Position numbers and translations under genes: made by a program. Below are positions 1 through 6,078 of a stretch of 7,654 bases of DNA, one piece after another. Every line of letters begins with the position of its first letter. The first letter of the stretch is position 1. This stretch comes from an uncultured Ruminococcus sp. (lineage in GTDB: Bacteria; Bacillota; Clostridia; Oscillospirales; Ruminococcaceae). A model generated the notes under the pieces. The model was not told the origin of the DNA. It saw only the letters and a program-made list of their open reading frames with translations, and did no database searches. The stretch covers positions 1 to 7,654 of the forward strand of contig CAMAIG010000064.1 in NCBI GenBank assembly GCA_945835085.1, read 5' to 3'.

Positions 1-1834
1 CACAGTTCCCGAAACCATAGAGGGATATCCCGTGGCTCTCGGCAGCTCCAATGTTTTCAGCAATGCCGATGTCACAAGGCTTACATTTACCGAAGGCGTC
101 CCCGTGACCTCCATAACAAATGCACACAGCCTTGAAGTCATTGAGCTTCCCGCAAATGTGAGCCGACTGACGGGTTTAAGCTTCAAAGGCTGTGAATCTC
201 TGAGAGAGATAAATATAGCAGAGGGCGGGGAATATAAATCCGTTGACGGAGTGGTCTATTCCGCAGACGGAAAGGAGCTTATCTGCTTTCCACACGGCAG
301 AACGGGAGATTTTACCGTGCCCGAGGGCGTTGAGATAATAGGAGAAGATGCTTTTGGGAGAAGCCTCCTTACTTCCGTAACATTGCCGGGTTCCGTCCGT
401 GAGATCGGCGTAGGCGCTTTTATGTCAAGCGATATTTCCGAGATAACGCTGAACGATGGTCTTAAAATAATAAACAGCCTGGCTTTCTGCGACACAAGGC
501 TGGGCACGCTTTATCTTCCCGACAGTGTTTCGGATATTGGCTATGGTATCGTTCAGAAGGACAAGCCGATAAAAATATCAGCCCCCGTTTCTTTAGGTGA
601 AAACAAGGAGCTGTATGACTTTGATGTTGATTTCAGAAACGAAACCATGCTGCAGAAGGCTGTAAGACAGGGCAAAAAGCTGTTCAGATATTTTGAAGAT
701 AATGCGGAAGAGAATGATAAGCTTATTTTTGCGGATATACACGGCGACCGTTTCCCCGAAATACTTGTGATAAGAGAAAACTCATATATGACTAACTCCA
801 TATACGAGTATTCTGACGCAAATGGCTGGAGCAGCACGGGCGTGTATCTGGAGCAAAGGCTCAATACATATTATGACAGGGAAAACGATTGTTATTTCAA
901 AATGGACATATTCGCTGCCGATGAATATATCTACTGTGAATGTGCCCGTAAGCTTACCATGGACGAAAACGGCGAATGGATATCCGAATTCTATGGCGAA
1001 AAGGGCTGGGAAATGCCCTATGGCGATTGGGACTGGACCAAATACTATTTTATTTACAGCGGAGGAGGAAAAAATGAGATAGTAAACGTTGATACCGTAA
1101 GCGGAAAGGCATATACCTTTGAGGATTTTGCTGCTTTTATTGAAGGCACATTGACGGAATACGAGCTTGTTGAAAGCTTTGACCGCAATAAAATACTTTC
1201 GGAACACAGCGAAAAATATACGGTCAAAGAGGACGGCAGCCATATTTTCATAGAGGAGGGGCTTGCCGATGAGCCTGTCCTTGTAAAGCAGGCTGATGAT
1301 GACCGCTGCTTCACACCTCCCGAAAAAACCGTGCTTTTCAAGATCGGCAGCACTGCATACTATGAGGATACATTTTCCGCAGAGCTTAACGAAGGGGAAT
1401 GTACACCCGAAAACTTTCAGCTGCTTTCGACCCTTCCGAAGCTTACGGAGCTTCATATTAACAGCAATGAAGCCGATCTAACGGGTATAGGCGTCCTAAA
1501 GGGGATTAAAGAGTTACACATCAATGGTTATACTTCAATAAAGGGAGTATATGAGCTGGGAAAGCTTACTTCTCTTGAAATTCTGCAGATACCCTTTGCG
1601 GAAAATATAGATTTCCTCGGGGATATGGACAGCGTAAGGCTGCTAAGACTCATACCATGGACAGCCGACTATCTTGATAAGCCCGCAGATATCCTTGCTC
1701 CGCTTCTTGAAATGGATTCCCTTGAATATCTGCCCATCAACACCTATGACGGAATTCCTCTGACGAAGGAGCAGATAAAATGGATAGAGGAAAACCTCAG
1801 CCATGTAAAAGTAAGTCTGTATAAATTTGCTTAA
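1..1834 (+). CDS. Leucine-rich repeat protein (BspA-like plus internalin-like repeats), 5' partial
   Basis: The reading frame is already open at base 2 and runs to TAA at 1832-1834, giving about 610 visible residues. The true start lies upstream. The GTG at 32 is an internal valine, because the residues before it (TVPETIEGYPV) already form a BspA-type LRR_5 repeat. Three regions are visible. Bases 2 to about 560 hold LRR_5 repeats of the pattern vP.gv..Ig..AF (for example VPEGVEIIGEDAF). Bases about 640-1230 hold an aromatic- and acid-rich domain with a calcium-loop-like DIHGDRFPE at 734-760, resembling FG-GAP/VCBS loops. Bases about 1420-1655 hold canonical short LRRs (LTELHIN, IKELHIN, LEILQIP), as in internalins. 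There is no LPXTG motif, dockerin or C-terminal membrane anchor. Proteins of this kind are usually secreted or surface-bound and mediate protein or host contact, but the signal peptide would be outside the window. The LRR assignment is firm; the function is unknown. Confidence 0.9.
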   Translation, partial: TVPETIEGYPVALGSSNVFSNADVTRLTFTEGVPVTSITNAHSLEVIELPANVSRLTGLSFKGCESLREINIAEGGEYKSVDGVVYSADGKELICFPHGRTGDFTVPEGVEIIGEDAFGRSLLTSVTLPGSVREIGVGAFMSSDISEITLNDGLKIINSLAFCDTRLGTLYLPDSVSDIGYGIVQKDKPIKISAPVSLGENKELYDFDVDFRNETMLQKAVRQGKKLFRYFEDNAEENDKLIFADIHGDRFPEILVIRENSYMTNSIYEYSDANGWSSTGVYLEQRLNTYYDRENDCYFKMDIFAADEYIYCECARKLTMDENGEWISEFYGEKGWEMPYGDWDWTKYYFIYSGGGKNEIVNVDTVSGKAYTFEDFAAFIEGTLTEYELVESFDRNKILSEHSEKYTVKEDGSHIFIEEGLADEPVLVKQADDDRCFTPPEKTVLFKIGSTAYYEDTFSAELNEGECTPENFQLLSTLPKLTELHINSNEADLTGIGVLKGIKELHINGYTSIKGVYELGKLTSLEILQIPFAENIDFLGDMDSVRLLRLIPWTADYLDKPADILAPLLEMDSLEYLPINTYDGIPLTKEQIKWIEENLSHVKVSLYKFA

Positions 1835-2418
1835 TAATCAAATGCATATCTCTTGTAAGCATTGATAATGATAGTGTCATTATATGTGCTGACACGCTTG
1901 TATCTGCCGTAATTCAGATGCACATGACCGTGAATGAAATACTTGGGGCTGTATTTGTCAAGGAGCTTGTTAAATGCCTTGAAGCCCATGTGGGGCAGAT
2001 CCTTGCCGTCGTTTATGCCGAAGGCGGGAGAATGGGTCACAAGGATATCTATCCCCTTGTGATACATAAGCTTCAGCTTCATTTTATTCACACGTCTGCA
2101 CATTTCCCGCTGTGTATATTGATTTGGACCGTTCTTGTATTTCATTGAGCCGCCCAGCCCCATTATTCTTATGCCGTTATATATAACGATCTTGTTTTCA
2201 ATGCAGATGCAGCCCTCAGGCTCGGGAGCGCCCGTCTTGCCGTCATGGTTACCGTTAACATAAAGGACGGGTGCATGGGTGAAGGTGGCAAGGAAGGAAA
2301 GGTAATGGGGCGAAAGATCGCCGCATGATATGATAAGGTCATATTCATCGAGCATTCCCGGCTGAAAGTGATCCCACAAAAGCTTTGACTCCTCATCGGA
2401 GATAGTCAGTATCTTCAT
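1831..2418 (-). CDS. Small metallophosphoesterase (calcineurin-like fold)
   Basis: This is a 195-residue cytoplasmic protein with no signal peptide or membrane segment. The calcineurin-like metallophosphoesterase motifs appear in order: ISDEE at residues 6-10, CGD at 32-34, GNHD at 56-59, THS at 128-130 and HGHVH at 163-167. These residues normally bind two metal ions and hydrolyse a phosphomonoester or phosphodiester. The first motif is normally D-x-H; here it is D8-E9-E10, so one metal ligand is changed from His to Glu. Length fits a single compact domain of the YfcE-like size class. ATG at 2416-2418 is preceded by AGGA at 2427-2430, 8 nt away. Only 17 nt separate it from the upstream BMP-fusion gene, so the two are probably co-transcribed. 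Its stop shares TTAA with the converging LRR gene. The substrate cannot be told from sequence; cyclic or linear nucleotides are possible given the neighbour. Confidence 0.92.
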   Translation of the reverse strand: MKILTISDEESKLLWDHFQPGMLDEYDLIISCGDLSPHYLSFLATFTHAPVLYVNGNHDGKTGAPEPEGCICIENKIVIYNGIRIMGLGGSMKYKNGPNQYTQREMCRRVNKMKLKLMYHKGIDILVTHSPAFGINDGKDLPHMGFKAFNKLLDKYSPKYFIHGHVHLNYGRYKRVSTYNDTIIINAYKRYAFDY

Positions 2419-2426
2419 ACTTCACA

Positions 2427-2430
2427 TCCT
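2427..2430 (-). promoter_or_regulatory. Ribosome binding site of the metallophosphoesterase gene
   Basis: On the minus strand AGGA lies 8 nt before the ATG at 2416-2418, inside the 17-nt gap after the BMP-fusion stop codon. It is a modest Shine-Dalgarno match, consistent with translation of the second gene from a shared transcript. Confidence 0.55.
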
Positions 2431-2435
2431 AATAG

Positions 2436-4337
2436 TTAATCTCGTTTGATGCCGAGCTGAGAGATAAGCTCATGGCAGCCTTCATCGAGAAGGCTTGTAT
2501 CGGGTATCTCACCCACAATGTTTTCGGCGAGCCAGTTAATGTTTATTATCTCTTCATAGCTCATAACATGACCTGCTTCGTTGCGGATAATGCCCTCCTG
2601 GTCTACAATATCTCCCGAGAAGGGTGTGAAGATATTCTTTACGATCAGATTTTTGAGCATCCATATAAGCTGCCTTGTGCCCGAGGGTATCCTCTGGGAG
2701 AAGATAACGTCAATAGCGTCCGAGGGCATACCCCAGTAATAGTTAAGCCCATGGTCGCCGTTGGCGTTTTCGTCGTTTTTCCATGCACCGTTCAGTATTG
2801 ACCTGATAAGGGATTCATACATAACGCCCCAGTTCCATACAGGCATTGCAATGTTGTAGCTCTTGTCGCCGTTAAGCCCGTACAGACCGAATTCACGGCT
2901 CTCCTGAACGGGAGCGTTGATATCTCTGTTTGAGATAATGTCAACATCATGAGCCTCGAAGCTTTTTATGGGGTCGTGGTCCTTTATGGTTGACCAGTCA
3001 AGATATACCTTTGCTCTTGGGTTAACAAGCTTAACTCCCAGTGCAAATGCATTTACGGAAGCAGGCATTCCGTAAATGGGATAATCGGCGATATAACCGA
3101 TGCTGTTCTGCTCTGTGAGAATGCCCGCCACTGCCCCGATAATGAACTTTGCCTCATAGATACGAAGATAATAGGTCCTTACATGGCGGAAGGCTGTGTT
3201 AAGAGAGCAGTTCATGATAATGACCTCGGGGTGGAGAACGGCACATTTAAGGCTGATGCTGCTCAGAACGGGGGTAGTGGTGAAAATCACCTTGTAGCCC
3301 TCTGCGATAATTGATTCAAGCAGCTCCTGATCTGAGCTGTTGTAGGTATAAAAGGACTTTGTCTGAACCTTTTCCCCGAAGGTGCTGTCGATATATTCCC
3401 TTCCCATTTCATGCCAGTGGGACCAGCCTGAAATGCTCGGCTCCTTGTAGTGGACGAATGCCACCTTCAGAGGCTGACTGCTGGGAATTAGCTTTGTGAT
3501 GGATTTTTTCTGCGACTCGTCTGTGGGAGTGGTTATCATTGAAAAAGGCTTCTCGTCGGATATCATCTTGAATTCCGACCATATCTTTGCGATGTCCTTT
3601 TTCATTTCGGCGGAGTCCTTTTTTCTTATGTCCTCATACCCGAAAATATCGAAATATGTAAGGATAACATCACCGATATAGGATGTGAGCTTATTTCCTC
3701 CCGCTTCAAGATAGCAGGTCTTGAAGGTGTTGAATACAGCCTTGAATTCAATAAGCTCGTCGTCCGTAAAAGGCTCCTCTTCATTGGGGTGAATGTGCTT
3801 TAATAGCTTCTCGTAAGCGCCCTCCCTGTTCATGAGAACATAGTTTATCTTAGTCTTTGCATAGAAATCCAGGAATTCATAGTATATCTTGTTGTCCTTT
3901 GATTCATTCCTGTGGGGGATAAGTCTTATGACAGTTCCCTCAATGGAAACCGCACCCATGAATTTAAGCACGCTGACACGCTTGTTTCCCTCAACAACGT
4001 AAAAGCGGTTCATATACTCGTAGGCGATGATAGGGTCACGCTGACCATTTTCAAGGAGTGAGTCATACAGCACCGACCACTTTGACGCAAATTCAGTGTT
4101 CGGAGCCAGAAGGGGCATGAAATCATTGGAAAATGCAGTGGTCCTGCCCGATGTATAAGTACCCACAATAAGCTCAATGGGTATCTCCACAAGACCAAGC
4201 TTTACCTGTGCAGGAGATTTTTCGTTTGAAAGCATATCCTCCAGAACGGGGAGAAAGGGATAAACGCCCTTTGATGTGCAGGCTTTGTATGCTTTTTCGC
4301 CCATTTTCAGCGCTTTCTGATAATCTGTAAATGCCAA
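2436..4337 (-). CDS. Cytoplasmic ParB/Srx-like domain fused to a BMP/PnrA-type ligand-binding domain
   Basis: This is a 633-residue protein. Residues about 50-130 resemble a ParB/sulfiredoxin-like N-terminal domain: EIPIELIVGTYTSGRT, then ENGQRDPII at 96-104 and the phosphate-loop-like EGNKR at 116-120, comparable to GxRR in ParB. Residues about 150-280 are a helical, charged linker. Residues about 289-560 match the BMP family (PnrA/TmpC, Med): LKVAFVHY at 290-297, SGW at 303-305, IFTTTP, HPEVIIMN, YEAKFIIGAVAGILT and the NAFALG stretch near 429-434. BMP proteins are normally exported lipoproteins that deliver purine nucleosides to ABC importers. This one has no signal peptide or lipobox, and no transporter genes are adjacent, so a cytoplasmic sensor or regulator is more likely (inference; B. 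subtilis Med is a BMP-family regulator precedent). The start is TTG at 4335-4337, chosen because GGAGGG lies 7 nt upstream and the frame meets a stop before any ATG. It is likely co-transcribed with the phosphoesterase. Automated annotation would probably call it a BMP-family substrate-binding protein. Confidence 0.9.
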   Translation of the reverse strand: MAFTDYQKALKMGEKAYKACTSKGVYPFLPVLEDMLSNEKSPAQVKLGLVEIPIELIVGTYTSGRTTAFSNDFMPLLAPNTEFASKWSVLYDSLLENGQRDPIIAYEYMNRFYVVEGNKRVSVLKFMGAVSIEGTVIRLIPHRNESKDNKIYYEFLDFYAKTKINYVLMNREGAYEKLLKHIHPNEEEPFTDDELIEFKAVFNTFKTCYLEAGGNKLTSYIGDVILTYFDIFGYEDIRKKDSAEMKKDIAKIWSEFKMISDEKPFSMITTPTDESQKKSITKLIPSSQPLKVAFVHYKEPSISGWSHWHEMGREYIDSTFGEKVQTKSFYTYNSSDQELLESIIAEGYKVIFTTTPVLSSISLKCAVLHPEVIIMNCSLNTAFRHVRTYYLRIYEAKFIIGAVAGILTEQNSIGYIADYPIYGMPASVNAFALGVKLVNPRAKVYLDWSTIKDHDPIKSFEAHDVDIISNRDINAPVQESREFGLYGLNGDKSYNIAMPVWNWGVMYESLIRSILNGAWKNDENANGDHGLNYYWGMPSDAIDVIFSQRIPSGTRQLIWMLKNLIVKNIFTPFSGDIVDQEGIIRNEAGHVMSYEEIININWLAENIVGEIPDTSLLDEGCHELISQLGIKRD

Positions 4338-4344
4338 AATATAT

Positions 4345-4350
4345 CCCTCC
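4345..4350 (-). promoter_or_regulatory. Strong ribosome binding site that sets a TTG start
   Basis: GGAGGG on the minus strand ends 7 nt before TTG at 4335-4337. No in-frame ATG lies between the TTG and the upstream in-frame stop, and the next in-frame Met is residue 12, too far from this site. The TTG is therefore the supported start of the BMP-fusion gene. Confidence 0.8.
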
Positions 4351-4378
4351 GTAATTAAAAAATCATAACATTAAGTAC

Positions 4379-4407
4379 ATTATAGCAGAAAAGCTCTCCG
4401 AAATCAA
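4379..4407 (-). promoter_or_regulatory. Sigma-A-type promoter of the BMP-fusion/phosphoesterase unit
   Basis: Read on the minus strand: a -35 TTGATT (4402-4407), a 17-bp spacer, and a perfect -10 TATAAT (4379-4384) preceded by TGC, an extended -10. The predicted transcript starts near 4372, leaving a leader of about 35 nt. Just upstream of the -35 lies a small inverted repeat, TATGT-TGTG-ACATA (4411-4424), which could be an operator half-site pair, though its arms are only 5 bp. Confidence 0.72.
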
Positions 4408-4518
4408 CCATATGTTGTGACATAGCCTGTTTTTTAGGTTTTATCAGCATAATCAACTGCCAAGGGCTGTTATAGAGTTATATGATTTATCAAAATCAGA
4501 GAATTTTGCTCTTTTCAT

Positions 4519-4550
4519 CGGGAAAAATGTAGATTTAAACGGGAAAATGT
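4519..4550 (+). repeat. Two direct repeats, about two helical turns apart, over the MATE promoter
   Basis: CGGGAAAAATGT at 4519-4530 is repeated as CGGGAAAATGT at 4540-4550, differing only by one A. The starts are 21 bp apart, so both copies face nearly the same side of the helix. The first copy abuts the -35 position and the second runs into the extended -10 of the MATE promoter. This is the geometry expected of a tandem operator for a dimeric regulator. The binding protein is unknown. Confidence 0.6.
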
Positions 4551-4558
4551 GGTATAAT
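4530..4558 (+). promoter_or_regulatory. Promoter of the MATE gene (extended -10)
   Basis: A perfect TATAAT at 4553-4558 is preceded by TGG, giving an extended -10. At 17-bp spacing the -35 position reads TAGATT (4530-4535), a poor match to TTGACA, so this promoter probably relies on the extended -10 and possibly on an activator. Transcription should start near 4562-4566, giving a leader of about 65 nt. Confidence 0.68.
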
Positions 4559-4563
4559 GTTAT

Positions 4564-4603
4564 CTGTTTATTGCTCCGCAAACAGCTTTATTATCAGCGG
4601 AGC
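4564..4603 (+). promoter_or_regulatory. Structured MATE leader, candidate H-type pseudoknot
   Basis: Two perfect pairings interlock. CTGTTT (4564-4569) pairs with AAACAG (4580-4585), and GCTCCGC (4573-4579) pairs with GCGGAGC (4597-4603). The 5' arm of the second stem lies in the loop of the first, and the arms at 4579/4580 abut, which would allow coaxial stacking. Loops are 3 nt (4570-4572) and 11 nt (4586-4596). The structure would begin almost at the predicted transcript start and end about 10 nt before the ribosome binding site. It fits no riboswitch class I recognise. The simple 7-bp hairpin is the conservative alternative. Confidence 0.45.
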
Positions 4604-4611
4604 GCCCCATA

Positions 4612-4619
4612 AAGGAGAG
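4612..4619 (+). promoter_or_regulatory. Ribosome binding site of the MATE gene
   Basis: AAGGAGAG precedes the ATG at 4630 with a rather long gap of about 11-12 nt. CTCC within the second stem of the leader (4575-4578) could alternatively pair with GGAG here (4614-4617), a possible but short anti-Shine-Dalgarno contact. Confidence 0.65.
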
Positions 4620-4629
4620 TTTTATTAAA

Positions 4630-5997
4630 ATGAAGGAAAGCACAACAGAAATATTCCGCAGTGCCCCTGTGCCAAAGGCAGTTATCAGCAACATAATACC
4701 CTCTATCATCAGCATGATGATGGTGCTCGTATATAATCTTGCAGACACTTTTTTCATCGGTCAGACCAAAGACCCCTACATGGTTGCGGCGGTGTCCATC
4801 GCCACTCCCGCCTTTCTCATATTCATGGCAGTGGGACTGCTGTTCGGCATAGGCGGAACATCTCTTATCTCCCGAATGCTCGGTGAGGGCAGGGAGGACA
4901 TGGCAAAAAAGGTTTCCTCCTTCTGCTTCTGGACAGGGGGCACCATCGGCGTTGTATCTATGATATTCATATGGATCTTTTCCACTCCCCTGTGCATTCT
5001 TATAGGCGCCAGTGATGACACATTGGAATATTCACGGGATTATCTTAACATAGTTGCGGCGGGCATACCCTTTCTCATTATCAGCAACTGCTTCAGCAAC
5101 GTTATCCGTGCCGAGGGAAGAGCAAAGACTGCCATGACAGGAATGATAATAGGAAATCTCATAAACATCATTTTTGACCCCATAATGATAATCGGACTTC
5201 ATTGGAACGTTAAGGGTGCGGCAGCCGCAACAGTCCTGGGAAATGTTTTCTCGGCTGTGTTCTATCTTGCACATCTGCTGTCGAAGAAAACCATGCTTTC
5301 CATATCCCCGAAGGATTACAGGATAAGATCGGGAGTTGCTCTGGGCGTCCTCGCCATAGGCATACCCGCCTCTCTTAACAGCATCATGATGAGCGTTTCA
5401 AACATAATCATCAACAATTTCATGGGAAATTACGGCGATATGGCAGTTGCAGGTCTGGGAGTTGCCATGAAGGTAAATATGATCGTTGTAATGCTCCTTA
5501 TCGGTCTTGGCAGCGGCATACAGCCCCTTCTTGGCTACTGCTACGGTGCAGGAAACAAGGACAGATATTTTGCGGTGCTGAAATTTTCGCTCCTCCTTGC
5601 ATTCGGACTGAGCGCTGTCATGACTGTCATATGCTACTGCGAGGCAGGCCCTCTTGTAAAGGCATTTCTCGAGGAACCCGACGCTTTTGAATACGGCATG
5701 ACCTTTTCAAGGATATACATTCTTTCGGGCCCCATCATCGGAATACTTTTCGTGCTGATGAACGCCATACAGTCCCTGGGAGCGGCTCTGCCTTCCCTCA
5801 TTCTTTCCATTTGCAGACAGGGAATAGTTTTCATACCCATTCTCGTGATATTCAGCAAGGTTTTCGACTCGGCAAAAATGCTTGCCTATGCCCAGCCCGT
5901 AACGGATTATGTTGCCGTATGCACTGCTCTTACCATTTTTATCATAACCTCAAGAAAATATTTTGCAAGGCTTCAGGGAAAGAACAGTGACAGCTGA
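4630..5997 (+). CDS. MATE-family multidrug/metabolite exporter (MepA/DinF-like)
   Basis: This is a 455-residue integral membrane protein, full length for the family, with about twelve hydrophobic segments in two six-helix halves (roughly 15-218 and 237-440). MATE proteins use a Na+ or H+ gradient to export cationic drugs or metabolites. Family hallmarks visible are YNLADTFFIG at 35-44, RAEGRAKTAM at 160-169, NIIFDPIMI at 179-187, and GSGIQPLLGYCYGAGNK at 294-310. Asp39 in helix 1 and Asp183 in helix 5 sit where conserved N-lobe acidic residues lie in PfMATE/DinF-type pumps, supporting cation coupling. The start is the ATG at 4630, with AAGGAG upstream and a typical short cytoplasmic N-terminus. 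It is transcribed divergently from the BMP-fusion gene through its own promoter and structured leader. No terminator follows it. The pump family is certain; substrate and coupling ion are not. Confidence 0.95.
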   Translation: MKESTTEIFRSAPVPKAVISNIIPSIISMMMVLVYNLADTFFIGQTKDPYMVAAVSIATPAFLIFMAVGLLFGIGGTSLISRMLGEGREDMAKKVSSFCFWTGGTIGVVSMIFIWIFSTPLCILIGASDDTLEYSRDYLNIVAAGIPFLIISNCFSNVIRAEGRAKTAMTGMIIGNLINIIFDPIMIIGLHWNVKGAAAATVLGNVFSAVFYLAHLLSKKTMLSISPKDYRIRSGVALGVLAIGIPASLNSIMMSVSNIIINNFMGNYGDMAVAGLGVAMKVNMIVVMLLIGLGSGIQPLLGYCYGAGNKDRYFAVLKFSLLLAFGLSAVMTVICYCEAGPLVKAFLEEPDAFEYGMTFSRIYILSGPIIGILFVLMNAIQSLGAALPSLILSICRQGIVFIPILVIFSKVFDSAKMLAYAQPVTDYVAVCTALTIFIITSRKYFARLQGKNSDS

Positions 5998-6000
5998 CTA

Positions 6001-6029
6001 TTGACAAAGATACGGTATTGGTTTAAAAT
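6001..6029 (+). promoter_or_regulatory. Near-consensus sigma-A promoter of the CoA-transferase gene
   Basis: A perfect -35 TTGACA (6001-6006), a 17-bp spacer and -10 TAAAAT (6024-6029, one mismatch). The -35 begins 3 bp after the MATE stop codon, so the CoA-transferase can be transcribed independently, with a leader of about 43 nt. No hairpin terminator fits between, so read-through from MATE is also possible. Confidence 0.75.
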
Positions 6030-6064
6030 AGAAAATGACTTTTGTTGAAATATAGTATTTTAGA

Positions 6065-6070
6065 GAGGAA
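6065..6070 (+). promoter_or_regulatory. Ribosome binding site of the CoA-transferase gene
   Basis: GAGGAA preceded by AGA (6062-6070) lies about 8-9 nt before the ATG at 6079, normal spacing, and supports that start. Confidence 0.65.
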
Positions 6071-6078
6071 ATTATCCC

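Larger units (their letters stand above)
4338..4629. other. Divergent intergenic control region
   Basis: This 292-bp AT-rich stretch separates the divergent BMP-fusion and MATE genes. It holds one promoter for each direction, the ribosome binding sites, a pair of direct repeats and a foldable leader on the MATE side, all listed separately. The central part, about 4425-4515, shows only AT-rich sequence and a weak inverted repeat (TGATTT-ATCA-AAATCA, 4483-4498). No small open frame with a ribosome binding site was seen on either strand. Confidence 0.75.

Noticed and set aside
32..34. GTG as the start of the LRR gene
   Set aside because: No ribosome binding site precedes it, and the frame upstream already encodes a typical BspA repeat, so it is an internal valine.
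782..1456. Long minus-strand open frame (224 codons) inside the LRR gene
   Set aside because: It lies wholly antisense to a well-supported LRR coding region, has no recognisable domain, and its composition is what the reverse complement of the LRR codons would give.
1787..1798. GAGG-AAAA-CCTC hairpin as a terminator for the phosphoesterase unit
   Set aside because: A 4-bp stem is too short, and it is inside the LRR coding region without a proper T-run.
1865..1883. Inverted repeat ATAATGA-TAGTG-TCATTAT as a terminator for the LRR gene
   Set aside because: The stem is almost all A-T, lies within the phosphoesterase coding sequence and has no T-tract on either side.
2436..4337. Annotating the BMP-fusion protein as an ABC-transporter lipoprotein
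   Set aside because: There is no signal peptide, lipobox cysteine or hydrophobic N-terminus, and no ATPase or permease gene nearby.
4483..4498. TGATTT-ATCA-AAATCA inverted repeat as an operator
   Set aside because: The arms are short and AT-rich in an AT-rich spacer, and it is not placed against either promoter core.
4564..4629. A known riboswitch class in the MATE leader (preQ1, guanidine, fluoride, SAM-II type)
   Set aside because: None of the conserved sequence blocks of these classes could be recognised, so only an unassigned structured leader is reported.
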